DNA from: Acuticoccus sediminis
GTDB lineage: Bacteria > Pseudomonadota > Alphaproteobacteria > Rhizobiales > Amorphaceae
DNA length: 64,000 bases
Direction of reading: 5' to 3'
Assembly: GCF_003258595.1 (NCBI RefSeq)
Contig: NZ_QHHQ01000003.1
Span: 186,001-250,000 of the forward strand
Positions 8,817 through 17,358 of the stretch are shown piece by piece (the stretch's first letter is position 1; the number at the start of each line of letters is the position of its first letter). The notes under the pieces are model-generated. The model was given only the letters and a program-made list of their open reading frames with translations. It was not told the DNA's origin and searched no databases. A program made the translations under genes and the position numbers.

Positions 8817-10187
8817 ATGGCATCGGACATTCTTGTCGTCGACGACGAGATCGACATCCGCAACCTGATCGCCGGTATCTTGGAAGACGAAGGCTACGAG
8901 GTTCGTACGGCCGCCGACTCCGACGAGGCGTTGGCTGCGATCGGAGCGCGACGCCCGCAGTTGATCTTCCTCGATATCTGGCTGCAGGGGTCGAAGATGG
9001 ACGGCTTGCAGCTGCTCGACGCCATCCGTGCGCAGCACTCGACGATGCCGATCGTGATGATCTCCGGTCACGGCAACATCGAGACGGCCGTGTCGGCGAT
9101 CAAGCGCGGCGCTTACGACTACATCGAGAAGCCGCTGAAGGCGGACCGGCTGCTGCTGGCGGCCGAGCGCGCGCTGGAGGCCTCGCGCCTGCGCCGCGAG
9201 GTCGAATCGCTGCGCACCAAGTCGGGCGAGTTCCAGGACCTGATCGGCAACTCCGCCGTGATGAACCAGCTCCGCTCGACGATCGAGAAGATCTCGCCGA
9301 CCAACTCGCGCATCATGATCATGGGGCCGTCGGGGTCGGGCAAGGAGCTCGTCGCCCGGACGATCCACAAGAAGAGCCTGCGTTCGGAAGGCCCGTTCGT
9401 CGTGGTCTCCTCCGCGTCGATCACGCCGGACAAGATGGACGAGGCGCTGTTCGGCGCCGAGGCGAAGCCCGGGCAGGACCCGTCCGTCGGCGCCCTCGAG
9501 GAGGCTCACGGCGGCACGCTCTATCTCGACGAGATCGGCGACATGCCGCTGGAGACGCAGGCCCGGATCCTGCGCGTCCTGGTGGCGCAGGAGTTCAACC
9601 GCGTTGGCGGTTCGCAGAAGGTGAGGGTGAACGTTCGCATCATCTCCTCCTCCGCGCGCGACCTCCAGGAGGAGGTGACCGAAGGGCGGGTGCGCGAGGA
9701 CCTCTTCCACCGCCTCTCGGTGGTGCCGGTCCGCGTTCCGGCGCTGGCCCAGCGCCGCGAGGACGTGCCGATGCTGATCGACTACTTCCTGCGCCAGACC
9801 GCCGAGAACCAGGGCCTGCCGCGCCGCATCGTCGGCGAGGACGCCATGGCGGTGCTGCAGGCGCACGACTGGCCCGGAAACGTTCGCCAGCTGAAGAACA
9901 ACGTCGAGCGGCTGCTCATCCTGACCCGTGACGGGGACCCGAACGACCCGATCTCGGCGGACCTGCTGCCCAACGAGATCGGCGCGATCGTGCCGCCGCT
10001 GTCGTCGCAGGCCGGCGGCGAGCACATCATGGCGCTGCCGTTGCGCGACGCACGCGAGATCTTCGAGCGGGACTACCTGCGGGCGCAGATCAACCGGTTC
10101 TCCGGCAATGTGTCGCGCACGGCCGAGTTCGTGGGCATGGAGCGCTCCGCGCTGCACCGCAAGCTGAAGACGCTGGGGATCGCGTGA
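8817..10187 (+). CDS. ntrX: Sigma-54-type response regulator NtrX
   Basis: A 456-residue response regulator partner of NtrY. Residues 1-120 are the receiver domain with acidic pocket DDEID, phospho-acceptor Asp in LIFLDIWLQ and the conserved Lys in EKPLKADR. Residues about 140-375 are the AAA+ domain with Walker A GPSGSGKE and Walker B GGTLYLDEIGDMP. The C-terminus (about 405-456) is a Fis-type helix-turn-helix (FSGNVSRTAEFVGMERSALHRKL). The sigma-54 contact motif GAFTGA is absent: the segment reads FGAEAKPGQDPSVGALEE, as in other alphaproteobacterial NtrX proteins, which therefore probably do not activate sigma-54 in the classical way. ATG 8817 has GGAG upstream. Its stop codon overlaps the next start (GTGA). 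Confidence 0.95.
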   Translation: MASDILVVDDEIDIRNLIAGILEDEGYEVRTAADSDEALAAIGARRPQLIFLDIWLQGSKMDGLQLLDAIRAQHSTMPIVMISGHGNIETAVSAIKRGAYDYIEKPLKADRLLLAAERALEASRLRREVESLRTKSGEFQDLIGNSAVMNQLRSTIEKISPTNSRIMIMGPSGSGKELVARTIHKKSLRSEGPFVVVSSASITPDKMDEALFGAEAKPGQDPSVGALEEAHGGTLYLDEIGDMPLETQARILRVLVAQEFNRVGGSQKVRVNVRIISSSARDLQEEVTEGRVREDLFHRLSVVPVRVPALAQRREDVPMLIDYFLRQTAENQGLPRRIVGEDAMAVLQAHDWPGNVRQLKNNVERLLILTRDGDPNDPISADLLPNEIGAIVPPLSSQAGGEHIMALPLRDAREIFERDYLRAQINRFSGNVSRTAEFVGMERSALHRKLKTLGIA

Positions 10188-10579
10188 CGGTTCGGGCGGC
10201 CACCGGCGCCCCGGCCACCCGCGCGGTGGGCGGGGACAAGGTGTTCGTGGACGCTCTGGTACGCCAGCTCGCCGTCGGCATCCTGCCGTCCGAGCAGGGC
10301 GTGACGCAGCGCGTGCGCTTCTCCGTGTCGCTGACCCTGGCCGAAGGTCTGGCGCCCGCGGGCGACGAGCCGGCGGTCAGCTACGTCGATATCGTCGAGG
10401 TCATCGACGACGTGACCGCCGGCCATACGGCGCTCTTGGAGCAGATGGGCGAGGCGATCGCGGCGCGGCTCCTCGCCAATCCCGGCGTCACCCTCGCCGA
10501 CATCACCATCGAGAAGCTGGACCGGCTGGACGGGGCCGGGGTGTTCGGCGTCCACATGGTGCGCGAGCGCGCGGCGTGA
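10184..10579 (+). CDS. folB: Dihydroneopterin aldolase (FolB) family protein
   Basis: A 131-residue member of the tunnel-fold FolB family, which in folate synthesis cleaves or epimerises 7,8-dihydroneopterin. Features: KVFVDALVRQLAVGILPSEQ near the N-terminus, containing the Glu that binds the pterin, FSVSLTL, the central SYVDIVEVIDD segment and the C-terminal TIEKLDRLDGAGVFGVHMVRE with the conserved Lys after Glu. The start GTG overlaps the ntrX stop by four bases and its own stop overlaps the racemase start in the same way, so ntrX, this gene and the racemase form a coupled unit. No folP or folK is adjacent, so it may be the folate enzyme or a paralogue. Confidence 0.78.
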   Translation: MTVRAATGAPATRAVGGDKVFVDALVRQLAVGILPSEQGVTQRVRFSVSLTLAEGLAPAGDEPAVSYVDIVEVIDDVTAGHTALLEQMGEAIAARLLANPGVTLADITIEKLDRLDGAGVFGVHMVRERAA

Positions 10580-11274
10580 AGACGATCGGCCTCATCGGCG
10601 GGCTCTCCTGGGAGTCGACCGCGCTCTACTACCAGCACCTCAACCGCATGACGCGCGAGCGTCTCGGCGGGCTGCACTCGGCGCCCATCGTGATGTGGTC
10701 GTTCGACTTCGCCGAGATCGAGGAGCTGCAGGCGTCCGGCGACTGGACCGGCGCCACGGCCCGGATGGTCGAGGCGGGCGAGCGGCTGGTCGCCGCCGGG
10801 GCGGAGCTGCTTGTGATCTGCTCCAACACCATGCACCGCATGGCGGGGGCGGTGGAGGAGGCGGCGGGCGTCCCGCTCGTCCACATCGCCGACGCGACGG
10901 CCGATGCGGTGCGGGCGGAGGGCTGCATGTCGCCTCTGCTGCTCGCGACCAAGTTCACCATGGAAGGCATGTTCTACCGCGGCCGGATGCGCGAGCAGCA
11001 CATGCTGGACGTCAGGGTGCCGGGGGACGAGGACCGCATGGCGGTGCACCGGATCATCTACGACGAGCTCTGCCAGGGCATGGTGAACCCGGCGTCCAAG
11101 ACGCGCTATCTCGACATCGTCGACACCGCGATCGAGGGCGGCGCCGACAGCGTCATCCTCGGCTGCACCGAGGTGACGATGCTGATCGGTCAGGACGATG
11201 TCGGCGCGCCTGTGTTCGATTCGACCAGCATCCATGCGCGTGCGGCCCTCGCCGCGGCGCTCGATGAGGGCTAA
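10576..11274 (+). CDS. Aspartate/glutamate racemase family protein
   Basis: A 232-residue cofactor-independent racemase of the Asp/Glu/hydantoin racemase superfamily (YgeA/RacX-like). The N-terminus MKTIGLIGGLSWESTALYY is diagnostic. The two catalytic cysteines are in LVICSNTMH (about residue 83) and VILGCTEVTML (about residue 197). It interconverts L- and D- forms of aspartate or a related amino acid; the exact substrate is not readable. GTG start overlaps the folB-like stop. It lies upstream of trkA and of a D-amino-acid aminotransferase gene 1.6 kb downstream, so a D-amino-acid theme is suggested by context. No other start is better. Confidence 0.85.
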   Translation: MKTIGLIGGLSWESTALYYQHLNRMTRERLGGLHSAPIVMWSFDFAEIEELQASGDWTGATARMVEAGERLVAAGAELLVICSNTMHRMAGAVEEAAGVPLVHIADATADAVRAEGCMSPLLLATKFTMEGMFYRGRMREQHMLDVRVPGDEDRMAVHRIIYDELCQGMVNPASKTRYLDIVDTAIEGGADSVILGCTEVTMLIGQDDVGAPVFDSTSIHARAALAAALDEG

Positions 11275-11368
11275 AGTGATCCTTCCGGTGGCCGATCGTC
11301 CCTGGAGCCGATGGGCGAGGACGGGTTTGAGGAGGCGATCCTGTGGCCGAAGTCATGTTGGTGAGCCT

Positions 11369-11384
11369 TCGCGGGGCCCCGCGA
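11369..11384. repeat. 16-base GC-rich palindrome between racemase gene and trkA
   Basis: TCGCGGGGCCCCGCGA is perfectly palindromic, in the 232-base gap between the racemase gene and trkA. No T-run follows. It may be a hairpin separating the two transcription units or simply high-GC coincidence. Confidence 0.35.
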
Positions 11385-11506
11385 CCGGAGAGCGTCGCGG
11401 TCCTCTCGGCCGGGGCGGACCCCCGGCACCGCGGCATGGCCGCGTCCCGCGCCGGAACTGGCAGCCGGACGTGACGCTGCGCGGCCCGGTGGCATAGAAT
11501 AACACC

Positions 11507-12883
11507 ATGCGTATCGTAATTTGTGGTGCAGGGCAGGTCGGGTTCGGTATCGCCGAGCGACTGTCCCACGAGGGCCACGACGTTTCCGTCATCGACCAGC
11601 TCCCGCAGCTCATCGCCAATGTGCGCGACCAGCTCGACGTGCGCGGCGTCATCGGCCACGGCGCGCATCCGTCGACCTTGGCGCAGGCGGGGGCGGAGAA
11701 CGCCGACCTCCTCATCGCCGTCACCCAGTCGGACGAGGTGAACATGGTGGCGTCGCAGGTCGCGCACACCATCTTCCAGGTCCCGACCAAGATCGCGCGC
11801 ATCCGCGCCCAGGCCTACCTCAGTCCGGTCTACTCCTCGCTGTTCGCGCGGGAGAACATGCCCATCGACGTGGTGATCTCGCCGGAGATCGAGGTGGGCG
11901 AGATGGTCATGCGCCGCCTCTCGCTCCCCGGTGCGGTCGAGACGGTGCGCTTCGCGGACGACAAGATCATCGTCGTCGGCATCCTCTGCCACGAGGACTG
12001 CCCGGTGGTGGACACGCCGCTGCGCCAGCTCACGGACCTCTTCCCCAACCTCGGCGCCGTGGTGACCGGCGTCTACCGGCAGGGCACGCTGATCGTGCCG
12101 AAGTCGGACGAGATGCTGCGGGTGGACGACCTCGTCTACGTGGTGGTGCCGCGCGAGCAGGTGCGCCGCACTCTGGTCATCTTCGGCCACGACGAGCCCA
12201 AGGCGAGCCGCGTCGTCATCGCCGGCGGCGGCAACATCGGCTTCTACGTCGCCCAGCAGCTCGAGAAGCGCGAGCCGCAGACGAAGGTGAAGATCGTCGA
12301 GGCGAGCCGCCAGCGCGCGCTCTATATCGCCGACCAGCTCCACAAGACGGTGATCCTCAACGGTTCCGCGCTCGACCAGGACGTCCTGCGCGAGGCCGAC
12401 ATCGAGGACGCCGACACGATGGTCGCGCTCACCAACGACGACCAGGCCAACATCATCGCGTGCGTGATGGCGAAGACCCTCGGTTGCGCGCGCAACCTGT
12501 CGCTCATCAACAACGTGTCCTATCCGGCGCTCGCCAACGCGCTGGGGATCGACGCCTACGTGAACCCGCGCGCCGTCACCATCAGCCGCGTGCTGCGCCA
12601 TGTCCGGCGCGGCCGCATCGAGAGCGTGCACTCGCTGCAGAACGGCTCCGCCGAGGTGATCGAGGCCGAGGCGCTGGAGACCTCGCTGCTGGTTGGCCGC
12701 CCGCTGCGGGCGCTGGAGCTCCCGGAGGGCGTGCGTGTCGGCGCGATCGTGCGCAACGGCAAGGCCGTCGAGGTCAACGGCGACACGCAGATTCTCGCGC
12801 GCGACCGGGTTGTCATGTTCGCCTTGAGCGAGAAAGTGCACCAGGTGGAACAGATGTTCCGCGTGAGCCTGGAATTCTTCTGA
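11507..12883 (+). CDS. trkA: Trk potassium uptake system NAD-binding protein TrkA
   Basis: A 458-residue peripheral subunit of the Trk K+ transporter. It has two RCK modules: an N-terminal Rossmann domain with GAGQVGFGIAERL (residues about 6-18) and a second with GGGNIGFYVAQQLE (about 241-254), each followed by a TrkA-C domain (VVISPEIEVGEMVMRR; YVNPRAVTISRVLRHVRRG). Length agrees with the duplicated TrkA of proteobacteria. It binds NAD(H)/ATP at the cytoplasmic face and gates TrkH/TrkG, which are not in the window. Location between ntrX and the D-amino-acid aminotransferase and hfq is conserved in alphaproteobacteria. The dat gene starts 12 bases downstream. Confidence 0.95.
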   Translation: MRIVICGAGQVGFGIAERLSHEGHDVSVIDQLPQLIANVRDQLDVRGVIGHGAHPSTLAQAGAENADLLIAVTQSDEVNMVASQVAHTIFQVPTKIARIRAQAYLSPVYSSLFARENMPIDVVISPEIEVGEMVMRRLSLPGAVETVRFADDKIIVVGILCHEDCPVVDTPLRQLTDLFPNLGAVVTGVYRQGTLIVPKSDEMLRVDDLVYVVVPREQVRRTLVIFGHDEPKASRVVIAGGGNIGFYVAQQLEKREPQTKVKIVEASRQRALYIADQLHKTVILNGSALDQDVLREADIEDADTMVALTNDDQANIIACVMAKTLGCARNLSLINNVSYPALANALGIDAYVNPRAVTISRVLRHVRRGRIESVHSLQNGSAEVIEAEALETSLLVGRPLRALELPEGVRVGAIVRNGKAVEVNGDTQILARDRVVMFALSEKVHQVEQMFRVSLEFF

Positions 12884-12894
12884 ACGGAGTGACG

Positions 12895-13767
12895 ATGAGC
12901 CGGATTGCCTACGTCAATGGTCGCTATGTGCCGCATGGTGAGGCGTGTGTGCACGTGGAGGACCGGGGCTTCCAGTTTGCCGACGGCGTCTACGAGGTGT
13001 GCGAGATCTGGGACGGCTATATCGTCGACATGACCCGCCATCTCGACCGTCTGGCCCGCTCGCTGAACGAGCTGCAGATGGACTGGCCGGTGGAGCGCCG
13101 GGCGATGGAGTCCATCCTGCGCGAGACTGCGCGGCGCAACCGGGTGAAGAAGGGCCTCGTCTACCTGCAGGTGACGCGCGGCGTCGCCCGCCGCGACTTC
13201 GCCTTCCCGAAGACGCCGATCCCCGCGACGCTGGTGGTGACCGCCCGCTCGGTTCCGCCGGGCAACGCCGTGAAGATCGGCGAGGAGGGAATCGCCGTCG
13301 TCACGACGCCGGACATCCGCTGGGAGCGGGTCGACATCAAGACGGTGGCGCTTTTGCCGCAGGTCCTCGCCAAGCAGAAGGCGGTGCGTGCGGGCGCCAA
13401 GGAAGCCTGGATGTACGACAAGGACGGCTTCATCACCGAGGGCGCATCGTCCAACGCCTGGATCGTGAACCAGGACGGGACGCTGGTCACACGGCCGGCC
13501 GAGCGCGGCATTCTGCGCGGCATCACGCGGGCGGCGATCATGGATTTCGCGGCCGCCCACGACATCAAGGTCGAGGAGCGCCCGTTCACGATCGACGAGG
13601 CGAAGGCGGCGCGCGAGGCGTTCATCACGTCCGCGACGATGACGGCGACGCCCGTCGTCAAGATCGACGAGACGCCAATCGGCAACGGGGCTCCCGGTTC
13701 TGTCGTGTCTGAGTTGCGCGCACGGTTCCACGAAGGCGTGGAAAAACTCCCTCTGAGCGTGTATTAA
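12895..13767 (+). CDS. dat: D-amino-acid aminotransferase
   Basis: A 290-residue fold-type IV PLP enzyme that transfers the amino group from D-amino acids to a keto acid. The N-terminus YVNGRYVPHGEACVHVEDRGFQFADGVYEV is typical of the D-AAT/BCAT class. The PLP lysine is in VDIKTVALLPQV (about residue 147) and the phosphate-binding segment is TEGASSNAWIV, with FITSATMTATPV near the C-terminus. The ATG at 12895 has GGAG five bases upstream; the reading frame extends upstream through trkA as an artefact. The gene sits 12 bases after trkA and upstream of hfq, the standard alphaproteobacterial arrangement. The D-alanine versus branched-chain distinction rests on context and overall motif pattern. 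Confidence 0.88.
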   Translation: MSRIAYVNGRYVPHGEACVHVEDRGFQFADGVYEVCEIWDGYIVDMTRHLDRLARSLNELQMDWPVERRAMESILRETARRNRVKKGLVYLQVTRGVARRDFAFPKTPIPATLVVTARSVPPGNAVKIGEEGIAVVTTPDIRWERVDIKTVALLPQVLAKQKAVRAGAKEAWMYDKDGFITEGASSNAWIVNQDGTLVTRPAERGILRGITRAAIMDFAAAHDIKVEERPFTIDEAKAAREAFITSATMTATPVVKIDETPIGNGAPGSVVSELRARFHEGVEKLPLSVY

Positions 13768-13784
13768 GACAACGGCGCGAAGGT

Positions 13785-13798
13785 CCCGCTTGAGCGGG
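13785..13798. repeat. Hairpin CCCGCT-TG-AGCGGG between dat and hfq
   Basis: A perfect 6-bp stem with two-base loop, 18 bases after the dat stop, not followed by Ts. It may be a weak terminator or part of the hfq leader. Confidence 0.3.
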
Positions 13799-13906
13799 CG
13801 TCGCGGCGAACTACCTACAGAGCTGGTGTTCGGGGGCTGGTGCCGCTCGATTGTGTGTGTCGGTAACCGCGCGAACGCCGTGTTCATTGCGATCGGGATA
13901 TAATCA

Positions 13907-14155
13907 GTGGCTGAAAAAGCTCAGAACCTTCAGGACACGTTCCTCAACCACGTCCGCAAAAGTAAAACGCCGTTAACGATCTTCCTCGTGAACGGCGTTA
14001 AACTGCAGGGTGTTTTAACGTGGTTCGACAACTTCTGCGTCCTGCTGCGACGCGATGGTCATTCGCAGCTTGTTTACAAGCACGCGATCTCGACCATCAT
14101 GCCAAACCAACCTGTGCAACTGTTCGACCCGAACGAAGAGACCGGATCACGATAG
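13907..14155 (+). CDS. hfq: RNA chaperone Hfq
   Basis: An 82-residue Sm-like RNA chaperone that forms a hexamer and promotes sRNA-mRNA pairing. Both Sm motifs are present: Sm1 in [24 protein letters not shown] and Sm2 with the YKHAISTI segment; the proximal-face residues Q8 (QNLQDTFLN) and the rim arginines in LLRRDGHSQ are visible. The start is GTG 13907, which gives the family-typical N-terminus AEKAQNLQD. No strong ribosome binding site is visible, and a perfect TATAAT lies two bases before the start. hflX follows one base after the stop. Hfq commonly represses its own mRNA; nothing here proves that. Confidence 0.97.
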   Translation: MAEKAQNLQDTFLNHVRKSKTPLTIFLVNGVKLQGVLTWFDNFCVLLRRDGHSQLVYKHAISTIMPNQPVQLFDPNEETGSR

Positions 14156-14156
14156 C

Positions 14157-15518
14157 GTGAAAGTTGACGACAGCGGGACACGCGCTGAGGTCGGGACGCC
14201 CACGGAAGAGGCCGCGACCCGAGCCATCGTTCTGCTGCCGGTCGTTCGGCAATCGGAGGAAGACAAGCGCGAACCCGAGGGGCGTCTCGCCGAGGCCGTG
14301 GGCCTTGCCGACGCCATCGCGCTCGATGTGGTGGACGCGCGGGTCATTCCCGTGCGCAACCCGCGCCCGGCGACGCTGTTCGGCACGGGGGTGGTGGACG
14401 ACGTCACCGCCGTCGCCCGCGCGGCCAACGCCGAGCTCATCATCATCGACCATCCGCTGACACCGGTGCAGCAGCGCAACCTCGAGAAGGCCTGGGGCGC
14501 GAAGGTGCTCGACCGCACCGCGCTGATCCTCGAGATCTTCGGCGAGCGGGCGCAGACGGCGGAAGGCGCGCTCCAGGTGGAGCACGCGCACCTGACCTAC
14601 CAGCGCTCGCGCCTCGTGCGGTCATGGACCCACCTCGAACGCCAGCGCGGCGGCTTCGGCTTCCTCGGCGGCCCGGGTGAAACGCAGATCGAGGCCGACC
14701 GCCGGCAGATCGCCGAGCGGATCGCCCGCGTCGAGAAGGCGCTGGAGGACGTGCGGCGGACACGCTCGCTCGCGCGAGAGCAGCGCCGGCGCAACAACCA
14801 GCCGGTCGTCGCGCTGGTCGGCTACACCAACGCCGGCAAGTCGACGCTCTTCAACCGCCTTGCCGGCGACCACGTCGAGAGCCGCGACCTCCTGTTCGCG
14901 ACGCTGGACCCGACCCTTCGCAAGCTCGAACTGCCGCACGGCCGCACGGCGATCCTGTCGGACACGGTCGGCTTCATCTCCCATCTCCCGACATCCCTCG
15001 TCGCCGCGTTCCGCGCCACGCTGGAAGAGGTGACGCTCGCCGATCTCGTCGTCCACGTGCGCGACATTTCGCACGAGGAGACGGAAGCTCAGGCCGATGA
15101 CGTCCTCGGGACCCTCGCCGAGATCGGCGTCGAACCCGGCCAACGCGAGGTGCTGGAGGTCTGGAACAAGGCCGACCGGCTGGACGACGCGGTGCGCAAG
15201 CAGCGCGAGCTCGCCGCGCAGGCGCAGGGCGCGGTGCTGGTGTCGGCGGAGACCGGGGAGGGGATCCCAGCGCTCCTCATCGCGATCGAGGACCGCCTCG
15301 CCCGCCGCGCCACGGTCCGCGAGGCGACGATCCGCGCGACCGATGGTGCGCTGCTCGCCTGGCTCTACCGCAACACGGAAGTCCTGGAGCGCTCGGACGA
15401 GGGGGAGACGGTCCACCTCACCCTGCGCATCCCGGAAGCGCGCCTCTCCGACACGCTCGCCAGGCTCGGCGAGCCGGTTCCCGAGCCGCAGACCCCGAGC
15501 CAGCCCTACCTTCCGTAG
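14157..15518 (+). CDS. hflX: GTPase HflX
   Basis: A 453-residue GTPase of the Obg-HflX superfamily that binds the large ribosomal subunit and rescues or splits stalled ribosomes. The N-terminal HflX domain includes [11 protein letters not shown] and [17 protein letters not shown]; a helical linker ([18 protein letters not shown]) leads to the G domain with G1 GYTNAGKST (about residue 222), G3 SDTVGFI and G4 NKAD. GTG 14157, one base after the hfq stop, is chosen because upstream sequence in this frame overlaps hfq. The C-terminal region is about 80 residues, standard for the family. Co-transcription with hfq is expected. Confidence 0.95.
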   Translation: MKVDDSGTRAEVGTPTEEAATRAIVLLPVVRQSEEDKREPEGRLAEAVGLADAIALDVVDARVIPVRNPRPATLFGTGVVDDVTAVARAANAELIIIDHPLTPVQQRNLEKAWGAKVLDRTALILEIFGERAQTAEGALQVEHAHLTYQRSRLVRSWTHLERQRGGFGFLGGPGETQIEADRRQIAERIARVEKALEDVRRTRSLAREQRRRNNQPVVALVGYTNAGKSTLFNRLAGDHVESRDLLFATLDPTLRKLELPHGRTAILSDTVGFISHLPTSLVAAFRATLEEVTLADLVVHVRDISHEETEAQADDVLGTLAEIGVEPGQREVLEVWNKADRLDDAVRKQRELAAQAQGAVLVSAETGEGIPALLIAIEDRLARRATVREATIRATDGALLAWLYRNTEVLERSDEGETVHLTLRIPEARLSDTLARLGEPVPEPQTPSQPYLP

Positions 15519-15635
15519 GCGCGATCCGGCTCCGGCGGTTCGGGCCGCCACATAATCCGTGGTCCGGCGCGCATCCGTTCCCAATCCTCCGCCCGCAGGC
15601 ACTATGCTCGGCGGCAAAGATATGGAGGACGCATC

Positions 15636-16445
15636 ATGGATGTCGGGCTGGACGCGAGCGGTGAGGGACGGATCGACCTCGAGGTCGAAACCCGCGAGGG
15701 CGGTGCCGTCGCGACGGTGATCATCAACAACCCGGTGAAGCTGAACATCATGACGCCGGCGATGTGCGAGGACTTCGTCTCGCGCGTGCGCGAGGCGGAG
15801 GGTATCGCCGACGTCCGCGCGATCGTCCTGACCGGCGCCGGTGACCGGGCGTTCATCGGCGGCGCCGACATCAGCGCGATGGCCGAGTTCGACTGCGGCA
15901 GCGCGCGGGCGTTCATTACCGCGCTGCACGAGGTCTGCTCGATCGTGCGCGAGGTCGAGGTCCCGGTGATCGCGAAGATCGACGGGTTCTGCCTTGGCGG
16001 CGGGATGGAGATCGCCGCCGCCTGCGACATGCGAATCGCGACGGAGGGTTCCCTGTTCGGCATGCCCGAGGTCCGGGTCGGCATCCCGTCGGTGATCGAG
16101 GCCGCGCTGCTGCCGGGCCTGATCGGCTGGGGCAAGACGTGCGAGCTCTTGTTCACCGGCGCGACGGTGAAGGCGCCCGAGGCGCTGGCGATGGGCTTCC
16201 TGCAGCGGATGACGGTCGCCGGCGAGCTCGACGCGGCACTGGACCACTGGCTGAAGGGGATCCTTGCGTCGGGACCGCGTGCGATCGCGCTGCAGAAGCA
16301 GCTGATGCGGCGCTGGGAGAAGACGACGATGGACCAGGCCATCGCCGCCGGGATCGACTCGTTCGTGTCGGCTTACGAGACCGACGAGCCGGGCCGCATG
16401 ATGCGGGCCTTCCTCAACCGCCGGTCGGCCCCGAAGGCCGGCTGA
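15636..16445 (+). CDS. Enoyl-CoA hydratase/isomerase (crotonase) family protein
   Basis: A 269-residue crotonase-fold enzyme. Oxyanion-hole segments are GGADISAM (near residue 73) and [12 protein letters not shown] (near residue 122); both glutamates used by enoyl-CoA hydratases are kept, in GGGMEI and in [11 protein letters not shown]. The motif after the second Glu is [17 protein letters not shown] rather than the usual PGxGG, so the substrate may differ from straight-chain enoyl-CoA. ATG 15636 is preceded by GGAGG with 8-base spacing. It is convergent with mazG. It could act in fatty-acid or branched-chain acyl-CoA turnover; the exact reaction is not determinable. Confidence 0.85.
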   Translation: MDVGLDASGEGRIDLEVETREGGAVATVIINNPVKLNIMTPAMCEDFVSRVREAEGIADVRAIVLTGAGDRAFIGGADISAMAEFDCGSARAFITALHEVCSIVREVEVPVIAKIDGFCLGGGMEIAAACDMRIATEGSLFGMPEVRVGIPSVIEAALLPGLIGWGKTCELLFTGATVKAPEALAMGFLQRMTVAGELDAALDHWLKGILASGPRAIALQKQLMRRWEKTTMDQAIAAGIDSFVSAYETDEPGRMMRAFLNRRSAPKAG

Positions 16446-16490
16446 GGCCGCAGGACGCGTCCGGCGATCGGCCCGCGCTGCGTGCGGGGG

Positions 16491-17279
16491 TCAGGCCGTG
16501 TTGGCGAGGAAGTTCTTCGCGTCCGTCCAGCGCTCCTCCAGGGCGGCGGCTTCGAGGTCGCTGAGGGTCCGGCCCTCGGCGCGGACGGCGGCGTCCATGT
16601 GCCGGACGCGGGCCGTGAACCGGGCGTTGGCACCGCGCAGGGCGCTGTCGGCGTCGATGTCGAGGTGGCGGGCGTAGTTGACGAGGGTGAAGAGGAGGTC
16701 GCCGAACTCGGCCTCGATCTCGTCGTGCTCGCCGGAGCGGACGGCGGAGGCGAACTCCTCCAGTTCCTCGGCGACCTTGTCGACCACGCCGGTCGCGTCC
16801 GGCCAGTCGAAGCCGATCTTGGCCATGCGCTTCTGCAGCTTCTGGGCGCGGGCGAGCGGCGGGAAGTTCACGGGGACGTCGTCGAGGATGCCGTTCGGCT
16901 TTCCGGCCCGCTCCTCGGCCTTGATGATGTCCCACATCGCCTTGATCTCCTCGGGCGTCTTGGCGGGGCCGTCGGAGAAGATGTGCGGGTGGCGGCGGAT
17001 CAGCTTCTCGGAGATGGCGTCGCAGACGTCGTCGAACGCGAAGTCGCCGCGCTCGGCCGCCATCTGGGCGTAGAAGACCACCTGGAGGAGAAGGTCGCCG
17101 AGTTCGTCCTTGAGGTCGTCGATGTCGCCGCGTTCGATGGCGTCGGCGACCTCGTAGGCCTCTTCGATGGTGTACGGGGCGATGGTCTCGTAGGTCTGGG
17201 CGAGATCCCAGGCGCAGCCGCCGTTGGGATCCCTGAGCTGCGCCATGATCGTGCGCAGCCGGTCGATGGGTGCCGTCAC
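16491..17279 (-). CDS. mazG: Nucleoside triphosphate pyrophosphohydrolase MazG
   Basis: A 262-residue tandem MazG-domain enzyme that hydrolyses (d)NTPs to NMP and pyrophosphate. The first domain begins IDRLRTIMAQLRDPNGGCAWD and contains the metal-binding EEAYEVADAI and DELGDLLLQVVFYAQ helices (the ExxE...ExxD pattern); the second domain carries KVAEELEEF and EAEFGDLLFTLVNYARHL. Length matches E. coli MazG (263). GTG 17279 is preferred over ATG 17357 because GGAGG lies 5 bases upstream and the conserved sequence starts three residues later. Downstream end faces the crotonase gene. Confidence 0.94.
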   Translation of the reverse strand: MTAPIDRLRTIMAQLRDPNGGCAWDLAQTYETIAPYTIEEAYEVADAIERGDIDDLKDELGDLLLQVVFYAQMAAERGDFAFDDVCDAISEKLIRRHPHIFSDGPAKTPEEIKAMWDIIKAEERAGKPNGILDDVPVNFPPLARAQKLQKRMAKIGFDWPDATGVVDKVAEELEEFASAVRSGEHDEIEAEFGDLLFTLVNYARHLDIDADSALRGANARFTARVRHMDAAVRAEGRTLSDLEAAALEERWTDAKNFLANTA

Positions 17280-17284
17280 AGGTG

Positions 17285-17289
17285 CCTCC
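17285..17289 (-). promoter_or_regulatory. Ribosome binding site deciding the mazG start
   Basis: CCTCC on the plus strand is GGAGG on the coding strand, five bases ahead of the GTG at 17279. It supports the shorter MazG rather than the ATG at 17357. Confidence 0.6.
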
Positions 17290-17358
17290 GGCGTTTCTCC
17301 GCTGGGTGAGATACTGCGTCCATGCCGGCGCGACCAGTCCCCGCCGGCAGTCGGCACG

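Noticed and set aside
11521-12883. 5' extension of the dat frame through trkA
   Set aside because: trkA in the other frame has two clear RCK domains; the dat start at 12895 has its own ribosome binding site.
16446-16490. Terminator between the crotonase gene and mazG
   Set aside because: Only a five-bp GC stem without a T-run; not distinguishable from high-GC background.
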